Assembly: GCF_003696215.1 (NCBI RefSeq)
Contig: NZ_RFFG01000043.1
Span: forward strand, 1-64,000
From: Actinomadura harenae
Lineage (GTDB): Bacteria; Actinomycetota; Actinomycetes; Streptosporangiales; Streptosporangiaceae
Direction: 5' to 3'
DNA length: 64,000 bases
Part shown: positions 16,304 to 24,817 of the stretch, in pieces
Layout: every line of letters begins with the position of its first letter
Position numbering within the stretch: the first letter of the stretch is position 1
The notes under the pieces: model-generated
Databases searched by the model: none
The model's input: the letters and a program-made list of their open reading frames with translations, nothing else
Told to the model about the DNA's origin: nothing
Made by a program: the position numbers and the translations under genes

Positions 16304-16686
16304 TCGAGCGCATCACCTCGGGCGGCCCCTGGGAGGACCAGATCGGCTACTCCCGGGCCGTCCTCGCCGGGGACCACGCGTTCGTGTCCGGCTGCACCTC
16401 GACCGTGGACGGCGAGGTCGTCCACGTCGGCGACCCCTACCAGCAGACCCGCACCGCGATCGAGATCGCGCTGTGGTCGCTGGAGCGCCTCGGCCTCGGC
16501 CGCGAGCACGTCGTCCGGACCCGGATGTACGTCACCGACGCCGCGTTCTCGAGCGACGTCGGCCGCGCCCACTCCGAGTTCTTCCGCGAGGTCCGCCCGG
16601 CCGCGAGCATGCTCGTCGTCGCGGGCCTCATCGACCCGCGCCAGCTGGTCGAGATCGAGATCGACGCTTACCGGGGGGCCTCGTGA
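16300..16686 (+). CDS. RidA family (YjgF/YER057c/UK114) protein
   Basis: The 128-residue protein has the RidA trimer signature: YSRAVLAGDHAFVSGCTSTVDG, QTRTAIEIALWSLERLGLGREHVVRTRMYVTD, SEFFREVRPAASMLVVAGLIDPRQLVEIEIDA. The conserved Arg of the deaminase site appears as VVRTRMYV near 74. RidA hydrolyses reactive enamine/imine intermediates from PLP enzymes, which suits a place next to hisC and the amidotransferase. The start is TTG 16300 overlapping the priA stop, with GGAGG 7 nt upstream. It overlaps hisF (GTGA) at its end. Confidence 0.88.
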   Translation: MIERITSGGPWEDQIGYSRAVLAGDHAFVSGCTSTVDGEVVHVGDPYQQTRTAIEIALWSLERLGLGREHVVRTRMYVTDAAFSSDVGRAHSEFFREVRPAASMLVVAGLIDPRQLVEIEIDAYRGAS

Positions 16687-17444
16687 CCGTCGCCGTGCGT
16701 GTGATCCCCTGCCTGGACGTCGACGCCGGGCGCGTCGTCAAGGGCGTCAACTTCCAGAACCTGCGCGACGCGGGCGACCCGGTCGAGCTGGCCGCCCGCT
16801 ACGACGCCGAGGGCGCCGACGAGCTGACCTTCCTCGACATCACCGCGTCGTCGGGGGACCGCTCCACCACCTACGACGTGGTGCGGCGCACCGCCGAGCA
16901 GGTGTTCATCCCGCTGACGGTCGGCGGCGGCGTCCGCACCGTCGACGACGTCGACAGGCTGCTGCGCGCCGGGGCCGACAAGGTGTCGATCAACACCGCC
17001 GCGATCGCCCGCCCCGAGTTCCTGCGCGAGGCGGCGCACCGGTTCGGGTCGCAGTGCGTCGTCCTGTCGGTGGACGCGCGGCGCGCCGAGGGCACCGCGT
17101 CCGGCTTCGAGGTGACCACGCACGGCGGACGCCGCGGCGCGGGCATCGACGCGGTCGAGTGGGCCCGGCGCGCCGAGGACCTCGGCGTCGGTGAGATCCT
17201 GCTGAACTCGATGGACGCCGACGGCACCAAGTCCGGCTACGACCTGGAGATGCTCCGGGCCGTCCGGGCCGAGGTGTCGGTGCCGGTCATCGCGTCCGGC
17301 GGCGCGGGCGCCGTGGGCGACTTCGCCCCGGCCGTCGCCGCCGGCGCCGACGCGGTCCTCGCCGCGTCGGTGTTCCACTTCGGCGAGCTCACGATCCCCG
17401 ACGTGAAGGCCGCCCTGCGACAGGAAGGATTTCCCGTTCGATGA
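16683..17444 (+). CDS. hisF: Imidazole glycerol phosphate synthase, cyclase subunit
   Basis: The 253-residue barrel enzyme works with HisH to form imidazole glycerol phosphate and AICAR. It has RVIPCLDVDAGRVVKGVNFQ with catalytic Asp near 12, ELTFLDITASS, PLTVGGGVRTVDD, VVLSVDARR with the second catalytic Asp region, GEILLNSMDADGTKSGYD and IASGGAGA. GTG 16683 overlaps the ridA stop. Confidence 0.96.
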   Translation: MTVAVRVIPCLDVDAGRVVKGVNFQNLRDAGDPVELAARYDAEGADELTFLDITASSGDRSTTYDVVRRTAEQVFIPLTVGGGVRTVDDVDRLLRAGADKVSINTAAIARPEFLREAAHRFGSQCVVLSVDARRAEGTASGFEVTTHGGRRGAGIDAVEWARRAEDLGVGEILLNSMDADGTKSGYDLEMLRAVRAEVSVPVIASGGAGAVGDFAPAVAAGADAVLAASVFHFGELTIPDVKAALRQEGFPVR

Positions 17445-18283
17445 AGGTAGCCCTGGCCACGTTCGCCGCGATCCCGGACGGCGGCCACGAGGCCGCGATG
17501 CTCCGCGCGGCGCTCGCCCCCCTCGGTGTCACGGCCGACCCCGTCGTCTGGAACGACCCGTCCGCCGACTGGTCGTCCTACGACCTGACGGTCATCCGCG
17601 CGACCTGGGACTACATCGACCACCGGGACGAGTTCCTGACCTGGGCGGACGCCCTGCCCCGCGTCGAGAACCCGGCGCCGGTGCTGCGCTGGAACACCGA
17701 CAAGCGCTACCTGCGCGACCTCGCCGGGGCGGGCGTCCCGACCGTCCCGACGCTCTGGGACCCGGACGACCTCCCCGACTGGGACGAGTTCGTCGTCAAG
17801 CCCGCCGTCTCCGCCGGTTCGCGTGACACCGCCCGCTGGCGCCGCGGCGCCGAGGACGACCGGGCCCGCGCCCATCTGGAGTCCCTGCGCGGCGGCCCGG
17901 CGATGGTCCAGCCGTTCCTGTCCGCCGTGGACACCGAGGGCGAGACCGCCCTGCTGTTCTGCGACGGCGAGTTCAGCCACGCCGCCCGCAAGTCGCCCAT
18001 CCTCCGCGAGGGCGCGGGCGTCGAGGGCATGGTGACCGGCGAGGACGGACGCGGCGCCATCACCCCGGCCGTCCCGACCGAGGCGCAGCTCGCCCTGGCC
18101 GACAGGGCCCTGGCCGCCGTCCCGGGCGCGTCCGGCCTTCTCTACGCCCGCGTCGACATGGTCACCGGCCCGGACGGCACGCCCGTCCTGATGGAACTCG
18201 AACTCACCGAGCCGTCCCTCTTCCTGGAGGCCGACCCCGAGGCCGCCGCCCGCTACGCCAAGGCCATCGCCGCCCGCCTCTGA
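17441..18283 (+). CDS. ATP-grasp domain protein coupled to hisF
   Basis: The 280-residue protein looks like the glutathione-synthetase/DcsG-like ATP-grasp group: an N-terminal domain with DLTVIRATWDYIDHRDEFLTWA, WNTDKRYLRDLAGAGVPTVPT near 87-107, a lid with DEFVVKPAVSAGSRDTARW, AMVQPFLSAVDTEGETALLFCDGEFSHAARK, and metal/ATP ligands in LLYARVDMVTGPDGTPVLMELELTEPSLFL. Such enzymes join a carboxylate to an amine through an acyl phosphate. ATG 17441 overlaps the hisF stop (ATGA), so it is expressed with the his operon. The substrate is unknown; a histidine-derived acid or amine is possible but unproved. Confidence 0.8.
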   Translation: MKVALATFAAIPDGGHEAAMLRAALAPLGVTADPVVWNDPSADWSSYDLTVIRATWDYIDHRDEFLTWADALPRVENPAPVLRWNTDKRYLRDLAGAGVPTVPTLWDPDDLPDWDEFVVKPAVSAGSRDTARWRRGAEDDRARAHLESLRGGPAMVQPFLSAVDTEGETALLFCDGEFSHAARKSPILREGAGVEGMVTGEDGRGAITPAVPTEAQLALADRALAAVPGASGLLYARVDMVTGPDGTPVLMELELTEPSLFLEADPEAAARYAKAIAARL

Positions 18284-18332
18284 ACCACGGGCGGCCCCGC
18301 GAGCGGCGCACGAGCGGCCCCGCGGCTCGCGT

Positions 18333-19343
18333 TCAGCGTCCGGCGTCGTCCGGTCTCGTCAGTTCGACGATGTGCAGTGGCGGCGCGTGGTGGACGGTCC
18401 TGAGCGCGAGCCCGGCGCGGACGGCGAGGCGGGCGACGTCGCCGGGGGTGCGTTCGCGTCCTCCGAACCAGGCCAGCATCCGCAGATCCAAGCCGCTGTT
18501 GGGGGCATCGAGTCCGGATCCGGACTCGATGACGAACACCGAGCCGGTTGCGCCCGCTGCATCGGCACAGCGGCGCAGGATCGCCGTGGTGGCCTCCGCG
18601 TTCCAGTTGTGAAGGACGTCGTTGAGGATGTAGCCGTCGGCTCCGGCGGGCAGCGGATCGAAGAAGCTGCCGACGAGGACGTCGGCGCGATCGGCCAGTC
18701 CCCTGGAGGCCACGGCGGCGCTGGCGGTGGCGGCGGGGCCGGGTTGTTCCAGGACGGTGACCCGCAGCACAGGATGCTCCGCCAGCAGGGCGAGGGCGAG
18801 GGTTCCATCGCCGCCGCCGATGTCGATCACATGATTTAGGCGTGACCACAGGGGGCTGGAGGCGAGGGCGGGAGCGTTGGTGGTGGTCTTGAACGACATG
18901 AACGCGTCGAAGGACCCCGCCAACGCGGGGGAGTCGACGAGGTCGTCCCACATGCTCTGCCCGTAGTGGTGAGAGTAGGCGGTCTTCCCGGTGCGGACGG
19001 TCTGGAGGAGGGCCGCGAGGGAGAGTTCGGCGCGGCCGATCGCGCCTTCGATGTCCAGGGTCGCGCGCATGCGCTCGGGGTGCTCGTCGCGGAGCTGGTC
19101 CCCCAGGGGTGTGAGGTGGTAGCGGTCCTGGGCGTCCCGGGTGAGGACCCCGGCCGTCACCAGTTGGCCCATGGTGACGGCGAGGGCGTCCCGGTCTGCG
19201 TCGACCAGGACGGCGAGCTCGTCGACCGTGTGGGCGCCGCGGGCGACGTGATCGGCCAGCCGCAGGGTCGCGGCGACCCGGATCGCCATGGGGGTCGCCA
19301 GATCCGCCAACGGACGGATGTGGGCGGTTTCCGACTTCATCAT
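18333..19343 (-). CDS. SAM-dependent O-methyltransferase (DnrK/acetylserotonin type)
   Basis: The 336-residue protein has an N-terminal winged-helix dimerisation domain (about 10-95, with LAVLVDADRDALAVTMGQLVTAGVL) and a C-terminal Rossmann methyltransferase domain. The latter has VIDIGGGDGTLALALLAEHP near 168-187, then VLVGSFFDPLPAGADGYILNDVLHNWNAE, which holds the Asp and His positions of the family, and RMLAWFGGRERTPGDVARLA. Such enzymes methylate hydroxyl or carboxyl groups in secondary metabolism. Third codon positions look less GC-biased than in neighbouring genes, hinting at transfer. It is last in a leftward unit after the oxidase and P450 genes. Confidence 0.85.
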   Translation of the reverse strand: MMKSETAHIRPLADLATPMAIRVAATLRLADHVARGAHTVDELAVLVDADRDALAVTMGQLVTAGVLTRDAQDRYHLTPLGDQLRDEHPERMRATLDIEGAIGRAELSLAALLQTVRTGKTAYSHHYGQSMWDDLVDSPALAGSFDAFMSFKTTTNAPALASSPLWSRLNHVIDIGGGDGTLALALLAEHPVLRVTVLEQPGPAATASAAVASRGLADRADVLVGSFFDPLPAGADGYILNDVLHNWNAEATTAILRRCADAAGATGSVFVIESGSGLDAPNSGLDLRMLAWFGGRERTPGDVARLAVRAGLALRTVHHAPPLHIVELTRPDDAGR

Positions 19344-19377
19344 TCCCCCTGCTCTCGTTGCCGGTCTGGGCTTGTGG

Positions 19378-20616
19378 TCAGGTTCGAGGTGAGTGGGGGC
19401 CGAGGGTGACCGGCAGGGTGCGGACGCTGTTGCTCAGGGCGGTCGCGAGTGGCTGGAGGCCGCCGGACGGCGCGGCGAGGGCCAGGTCGGGGAAGGCGGC
19501 GAACAGGGCCTGGACGGCGACCTCCGCCTCCGCCCGGGACAGCGCGGCGCCGAGGCAGAAGTGCTCGCCGTTCCCGAAGGACAGGTGGTCGGCCGGAGGG
19601 TCGGACAGGTGGAAGCGGTCCGCGTCCCGGCCGAAGCGGGCGGGGTCGCGTCCGGCGGCGGCGTAGCAGATCAGCACCGCGTCGCCGGCGGCGAGCCGGA
19701 CGCCGTCGATCTCGACGTCGCGGACGGCGTACCGCATGGGGAAGTAGGCGACGGGGGACTGCCAGCGCAGGGTCTCCTCGACCGCCGCGCTCCACGGCAT
19801 CGTCCCGTCGCGCAGGAGGGCGAGCTGCCCGGGGTGGGTGAGCAGGGCGTGGACGGTGTTGGTGATCAGGTTGATGGTGGTCTCGTGGCCGGAGATGAAC
19901 AGGGTCATCACCATGTCGTGGAGTTCCGCCTCGGACAGCGGGTCGCCGTCCTCGTCGCGGACGCCGATCAGGGCGCTGGTCAGGTCGTCGCCGGGGTCGG
20001 CGCGGCGCAGCGCGATCACCTCGGCGAACAGGTCGTGGAGGGTCGCCATCCGGGCGGCGGCGTAGTCGGCGTCGTCGGTGGAGCGGACGAGGGAGTCGGT
20101 GAGCCGGCCCCCGTCGGCGTACCAGGCGCGGGGCATGCCCATGAGTTCGCAGATGATGGTGCGCGGCAGCGGGTAGCCGTAGTGGAGGCGCAGGTCGACG
20201 GGGCCCGGCGCGTGGCCGGCCAGGTCGGCGAGCAGGTCGCCCGCGACCTCGGCGACGCGCGGGCGCAGCCGCTGGACGTGCCGCGGGGTGAACGTGCGGC
20301 TCACCATGCGGCGCAGCCGCCGGTGCTCCGACCCCTCCTTGGCGATCATCGACCGGGCGGTGATGATGTTGTTCAGCGGCCAGTCGGCGGGGACGGCTTC
20401 CGCGGCCCAGTCCTTCCAGTGCCGCAGCTCCTTGGACAGGGCGGGGTGGGAGAGCACGGTCCGCACGGTGTCGTGGCGGGTGGCGGCCCAGGCGCGCACA
20501 CCGCCGGGCAGCTCGACCCGGACCAGCGGCCCGGCGCCGCGAAGCCGCTCGTTCTGGCCGTGCACGTCGCGCATCCGGGCGTCGATGGCGATCACGTCGT
20601 GCGTCGGGACGTCCAT
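19378..20616 (-). CDS. Cytochrome P450
   Basis: The 412-residue soluble bacterial P450 has the I-helix oxygen motif FISGHETTINLI (about 232-243), the K-helix EETLRWQ, and the haem loop SFGNGEHFCLGAALSRAE with the proximal Cys near 354. ATG 20616 is preferred over an upstream frame start at 20655, because GAGAAAGGG lies just before it and family-like sequence begins there. It is the middle gene of the leftward unit. No ferredoxin gene is adjacent, so redox partners must come from elsewhere. It probably hydroxylates or oxidises the cluster's product. Confidence 0.93.
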   Translation of the reverse strand: MDVPTHDVIAIDARMRDVHGQNERLRGAGPLVRVELPGGVRAWAATRHDTVRTVLSHPALSKELRHWKDWAAEAVPADWPLNNIITARSMIAKEGSEHRRLRRMVSRTFTPRHVQRLRPRVAEVAGDLLADLAGHAPGPVDLRLHYGYPLPRTIICELMGMPRAWYADGGRLTDSLVRSTDDADYAAARMATLHDLFAEVIALRRADPGDDLTSALIGVRDEDGDPLSEAELHDMVMTLFISGHETTINLITNTVHALLTHPGQLALLRDGTMPWSAAVEETLRWQSPVAYFPMRYAVRDVEIDGVRLAAGDAVLICYAAAGRDPARFGRDADRFHLSDPPADHLSFGNGEHFCLGAALSRAEAEVAVQALFAAFPDLALAAPSGGLQPLATALSNSVRTLPVTLGPHSPRT

Positions 20617-20665
20617 GGGGGCCCTTTCTCGATCGGGGGACGGCGGCCGCCCCAAGGCGGGACGG

Positions 20666-21796
20666 TCAGCTCGGGTCGGACGCGGGGGAGGCGGCGAGGC
20701 CGTCCGCGCCGACGCCGAAGTCGCTCAGGTCGTCCCCGCGGAACAGGGCGCGAACCAGCTCTCCGGCCGCGGGCGCCTGGCACAGCCCGTGCCCGGAGAA
20801 CCCCGTGGCGTACAGGAACTCCGTGGCTCCCGGGCGGCGTCCGAACAGGGCCGTGCGGTCCGGGCTGCCGTCCCTGGGGCCGGTCACCGCGGTGTGGAGG
20901 CCGGTGAGGTCCACGCTCGGGTAGGTCCGCGCGAGCTGGGCGGTGGCCTGGTCCAGCCACTGGCGCCGGTCGGGGCCGGGGGAGCCCATGCCGATGAGCA
21001 GCCCGTCGCCCCTCTTGCGGATCAGCAGCCGGCTGGCGGCGTGCAGGGTGACCGGAATGTCCGGCACCCCCGGGAGCGGGCCGGTGCCGAGCAGTTCCTG
21101 GACGGCGGGCTCGGCCAGCGGGGCCCGCACGCCCGCGGCGTCGATGATCCAGGACGACCAGGGACCGGCCGCGCACACGATCGTCCGCGCGGTGACGTCC
21201 CCGTCCGGAGTGGTGACGGTCCCGGCGGGAAGGTCGATCCCGGTGGCCGGGCGGCCGGTGCGCAGGCGGGCGCCCGCGCGCCGCGCCGCCCGCTCGAAGG
21301 CGGCCACGATCCGCCGGGTGTCGCTGACGTAGGCGTCGGGCGACCAGGCGGCCGCCTTCAGGGACGGCTCGTGGACGAGCGGGTTGCGGCGCCGGGCCTC
21401 GTCGGCGTCGATCAGCTCCACCCGCACGCCGGCGTCGCACTGCTCGGCGAGCTCGGCCTCGAACGCCTCGATCTGCTCGTCCTCGGTGAACAGCACCAGG
21501 TACCCGGCCTGCCGCAGCGGCACGCCGCGGCGGCGGTAGGACGCCAGGCTCCGCACGGCCAGCCGCGACCCCGCGGGGTCGCCGCCGAAGTAGGTGCGCA
21601 CGACGTCGGCGGTGGCACGGGAGGCTCCCGAGCCGAGCTCACCGCGCTCCAGCAGGAGCGTGTCCCTGCCGTCCTCGGCCAGGTGCGCGGCGATCGACAG
21701 GCCGATCATCCCGCCGCCGATGACCACCACCTCGGCCCGCTCGCCCCTACCGGGGCCGTCCGCCGTCGCCGCGTCGGCCCGGTCTGGATCTGTCAT
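20666..21796 (-). CDS. FAD-dependent amine oxidase/dehydrogenase, DAO family
   Basis: The 376-residue protein has the Rossmann start VVVIGGGMIGLSIAAHLAE (about 23-41), LLLERGELGSGASRATADVVRTYF, the DAO-type GYLVLFTEDEQ and VRVELIDADEARRRNP segments, TIVCAAGPWSSWI near 228, and a C-terminal EFLYATGFSGHGLCQAPAAGELVRALF that closes the FAD site. The family oxidises secondary or cyclic amino acids such as sarcosine, glycine or proline. Near a putative Pictet-Spengler enzyme it could oxidise a cyclic imino acid; this is inference. ATG 21796 starts the leftward unit, with GGGGAG 13 nt upstream. Confidence 0.85.
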   Translation of the reverse strand: MTDPDRADAATADGPGRGERAEVVVIGGGMIGLSIAAHLAEDGRDTLLLERGELGSGASRATADVVRTYFGGDPAGSRLAVRSLASYRRRGVPLRQAGYLVLFTEDEQIEAFEAELAEQCDAGVRVELIDADEARRRNPLVHEPSLKAAAWSPDAYVSDTRRIVAAFERAARRAGARLRTGRPATGIDLPAGTVTTPDGDVTARTIVCAAGPWSSWIIDAAGVRAPLAEPAVQELLGTGPLPGVPDIPVTLHAASRLLIRKRGDGLLIGMGSPGPDRRQWLDQATAQLARTYPSVDLTGLHTAVTGPRDGSPDRTALFGRRPGATEFLYATGFSGHGLCQAPAAGELVRALFRGDDLSDFGVGADGLAASPASDPS

Positions 21797-21986
21797 CGCG
21801 ACACCACGACTCCCCGGCAAAGAGTGACGATTTCGATACGCACAGTAATTTAGTGGCGCGGGTGGCTGTATCGCCGTCGCGCGAGTGCGGGCGGCCTCGG
21901 GGGTAACCGGAAGGTGTCCGTCCGGACAGGCCAGGGTCCCGTTCGGAGCCTCTGCGATGACTGTCCGCTGTCTATAGTGACTCATC
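21797..21986. promoter_or_regulatory. Divergent promoter region of the biosynthetic cluster
   Basis: The 190-bp gap separates the leftward oxidase-P450-methyltransferase unit from the rightward synthase-ligase unit. On the right, TATAGT (21973-21978) lies 8 nt before GTG 21987, a leaderless pattern. On the left an AT-rich island around 21825-21855 could hold the minus-strand -10 box; I see no clear -35 on either side and no convincing operator. Confidence 0.5.
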
Positions 21987-23075
21987 GTGAACAGAGCTTT
22001 GACAATCGAGTGGCCGACCCTTGGCCTGTCAGTGACCGCCGAACTGGACCAGCGCAACGCGGAGCTGGCCGACGTGCTGTGGGACTCCCTGCCGTACCGC
22101 AGCCTCCAGGGCCACGCCCTCGTCGCCGGGCACCACCTGTTCCACGTCGCGCCGATCCACGATCTGCTCCATCTGCGGGGACGGCACCGGGTGGACCGGA
22201 GGACGGCGCCGGACGGGACGGTCTTCTGCTCGCGGCTCCAGCACCTCGGGATCAAGTACGGCGACCTCACCGAACCGATGCCCGCCACCCCGGTCGGACA
22301 GGTCGTGGCCGAGGACGTGGAGACGCTCGCCCGCGTCGGGACGGCAGTCTGGAACGCGGTCTACCGCACCAAGGAACCGATCCCGGTGGAGGTCCGCCGG
22401 GCCGGACCGGACCCCCGCCCGCGACCCGGCGCGGACGACCACCGGATCCCCCGCCTCACCGCGTCCGACCCGATGGTCGACGAGCTGATCGGCGACCTGC
22501 ACGCCGAGACCGAGCGGATCTGGTTGCAGGCCCCCGCCGAACTGGTCGACCTGCACGCCGGGCTGATCGACTCCGGCGCGGGCAGCCACGGCACGAAGCT
22601 GACCACCATGCTGTTCGTCAACGGTGAGACACGTCCCCTCGGCTACAACGTCTACTCGGGGCTGGTGCAGGCGGCCCGCCAGGGGATGCCGCTGGAGTCC
22701 CTGCGGCAGATGGCCCGGCTGCTGGGGGCCGTCCCGGCCGAGTTCCTGGCCTACTGCGGGTTGCGGCGACTGGGCGAGTACACCGACCGGCTCATGGACT
22801 CCCTCCAGCAGATCGACCCCGGGAGCGAGAGCGCCCGCGACGACTTCATCGCGCTCATGGCGCACATGACGCTGTACATCAACTGCCTGGGCGGCTGGAA
22901 CCTCCACCTGTTCCCCTGGCACCTCGACGACCACCTGCGGCCGTTGGGCGGGCACGGCGTCGCCTTCGACATGTCGGACGTGCCCTCGGCCGGCGATGCC
23001 ACCGGGCACGTGGGCGGCCGTCCGACCGTCCCCCGGCAGGCGGGCGAGCCCGCCGGTGAGGGGAGCTGGGGGTGA
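21987..23075 (+). CDS. Cucumopine-synthase-like protein (cyclophilin-like plus C-terminal helical bundle)
   Basis: The 362-residue protein starts LTIEWPTLGLSVTAELDQ, then LADVLWDSLPYRSLQGHALVAG, the pattern I remember for the cyclophilin-like fold of DUF3830 and cucumopine synthase. DGTVFCSRLQHLGIKYGDLTEP (about 76-97) and PVGQVVAEDVETLARVGTAVWNAVYRTKE continue that resemblance. From about 155 a helical region follows (DPMVDELIGDLHAETERIWL, GSHGTKLTTMLFVNGE, MPLESLRQMARLLG), matching the C-terminal helical bundle described for cucumopine synthases. Those enzymes join L-His and 2-oxoglutarate by a Pictet-Spengler reaction. The chemistry here is inferred, and DUF3830 members of other function are the alternative. 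GTG 21987 is preceded by a leaderless-type box. Confidence 0.6.
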   Translation: MNRALTIEWPTLGLSVTAELDQRNAELADVLWDSLPYRSLQGHALVAGHHLFHVAPIHDLLHLRGRHRVDRRTAPDGTVFCSRLQHLGIKYGDLTEPMPATPVGQVVAEDVETLARVGTAVWNAVYRTKEPIPVEVRRAGPDPRPRPGADDHRIPRLTASDPMVDELIGDLHAETERIWLQAPAELVDLHAGLIDSGAGSHGTKLTTMLFVNGETRPLGYNVYSGLVQAARQGMPLESLRQMARLLGAVPAEFLAYCGLRRLGEYTDRLMDSLQQIDPGSESARDDFIALMAHMTLYINCLGGWNLHLFPWHLDDHLRPLGGHGVAFDMSDVPSAGDATGHVGGRPTVPRQAGEPAGEGSWG

Positions 23076-24727
23076 CCTCAGGCCGGGACCGTCCGACCGT
23101 CGACACGGAGGGGATCGGCGCTTCGGTGGGCGGCGGCTCCGAGGCGCGCGCGTCGGCGGGACGGGTCCCGAGGGCGGACGGTTCCTTCGGGGAGGCGCTG
23201 TTGGCAGGCGTGCGGGCGGCGGGCGCTCAGGAGGTCCTGGTGCGCGGGACGCGTCGCCTGACCGGCGCGCAGGTGCACGCCGCGGCGCACGCACTCGCCG
23301 CTCGCCTCATCGACCACGGCGTCCGGCCCGGCGACACGGTGGCCTGCCTGTACGGCCCGCACCTGGAATCGACCATCAGCCGACTGGCCGCCTACGTCCT
23401 CAACTGCCCGTTCGTGTACCTCCTGCCGCGCATGCCGTTCGAGGACGTCGACAGAGTGCTGCGCGGACTTCGGGTGCCGGTCCTCATGGTCGATCCCACC
23501 CGGCGGCGGCAGGCCGAGGCTCTGACGGCCGGCGGGTTCGGCAGCCCCTGTCTGCATCTGGAACCCTGGCTGCCCGACGAGCGGCCTCCAAGGTTGCCGC
23601 CGCTTGAAGCGGCGCGGCCCGAGGCTCTCGCCTCGGTTCTCTTCAGCAGCGGCACCACTGGTGACATCAAGGCCATCACCTACAGCAACCAGTCCGAGGC
23701 CGCCCAGTTCGCCACCGCGCGGGGCGCCTACGGTCCGTCCCCCTGGCGATTCCTGGTCGCCCCGGGGCCGTTCCTGCCGGACCTGATGGCCCAGTGGGCC
23801 ATGGCCACCGGCGGCACCGCCATTCTGGCCGAGGACAAGAACGCGGCCACGATGGTCGACCTCATCCACCGCGAACGTCCACGGCAGTGCGAGATCGGGC
23901 GTCCCGTCGAGCTGTACGCCCTGGCCGATCATCTGGCCGTCACCGGATCCGATCTCGGAGAGCTGCGGCTGCTGCTCTACGGGGGGACCCCGGTCGTTCC
24001 CGCGAGACTGGCCGCCATCGTGGAGCGGCTGCCCGGCCTGCTCATGCAGAACTACGGCAGCAGCGAGGCCGCCCTGATCGCCACGCTGAGTCCCGCCGAC
24101 CATCGACGTCGTGAACTGCTCGGCTCGGTCGGCCGTCCCGTCCCGGATATGGAGGCCAAGATCTGCGACCCGGACGGGACCGTCCTGCCTCCCGGACGCA
24201 TCGGGCAGCTGTGGGTTCGCTCCGCCCAGAACATGGACGGCTACCTCACCTTCCCGGCCGGAACGTCGTCCGCCCCGGTGGACGCCGGCCGGGCCTGCGG
24301 TGTCACGCATCGGTGGCCGGAGTGGATTCCCACCGGCGACGCCGGTCACCTCGACGACGACGGCTACCTGTTCCTGGTGGGACGACTCGCCGACCGCCTG
24401 CCGTCGGGCGCCTATCCGCAGCCGCTGGAGAACTCGATCGGCGAGCATCCGGCCGTCATCGAAGCCGCGGTGTACGCCCTGCCCGACGGCAGCACCGCCG
24501 TCGCCGTCGTTCCCCGGCCCGGGCACACCCCGAACCTGGCCGACCTCCGCCGACTCCTTCACCGGTCGCATCCCCCTCGCACCCACCCGCGGCACCTCCA
24601 ACTGGTCGACGCGCTTCCGCGCACTCCCGCAGGCAAACCGGACCGTGTCGCCCTCCGGCAGCTCAACGCCATCCGCACGCCGACCGGTGGAACCACTCGG
24701 GGCACGCCGGCGGCGGAAGGCGACTGA
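23072..24727 (+). CDS. Stand-alone AMP-forming adenylating enzyme (ANL superfamily)
   Basis: The 551-residue protein has the AMP-binding core SVLFSSGTTGDIKAITYSNQ (about 188-207), LLLYGGTPV, NYGSSEAALIATLS (about 327-340), WIPTGDAGHLDDDGYLFLVGRLADRL (about 419-444) and the C-terminal lysine motif PRTPAGKPDR. The hinge motif is unusual: GRLADRLPSGAYPQPLE replaces the common GRxDDxIKxxG. There is no carrier-protein domain. It would activate a carboxylate for transfer to CoA, an amine or a partner protein. GTG 23072 overlaps the synthase stop (GTGA), so the two are coupled. Its codons include more A/T-ending ones than the his genes. Confidence 0.8.
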   Translation: MTSGRDRPTVDTEGIGASVGGGSEARASAGRVPRADGSFGEALLAGVRAAGAQEVLVRGTRRLTGAQVHAAAHALAARLIDHGVRPGDTVACLYGPHLESTISRLAAYVLNCPFVYLLPRMPFEDVDRVLRGLRVPVLMVDPTRRRQAEALTAGGFGSPCLHLEPWLPDERPPRLPPLEAARPEALASVLFSSGTTGDIKAITYSNQSEAAQFATARGAYGPSPWRFLVAPGPFLPDLMAQWAMATGGTAILAEDKNAATMVDLIHRERPRQCEIGRPVELYALADHLAVTGSDLGELRLLLYGGTPVVPARLAAIVERLPGLLMQNYGSSEAALIATLSPADHRRRELLGSVGRPVPDMEAKICDPDGTVLPPGRIGQLWVRSAQNMDGYLTFPAGTSSAPVDAGRACGVTHRWPEWIPTGDAGHLDDDGYLFLVGRLADRLPSGAYPQPLENSIGEHPAVIEAAVYALPDGSTAVAVVPRPGHTPNLADLRRLLHRSHPPRTHPRHLQLVDALPRTPAGKPDRVALRQLNAIRTPTGGTTRGTPAAEGD

Positions 24728-24817
24728 GGCCGGATCCGTATTGGGCGCCCGCCTGGGCGCGACTTTCCCTGCCGTTGGCGAGCCGATCCGCCGTCCGGGC
24801 GGTGATCTTCCGCCAGC

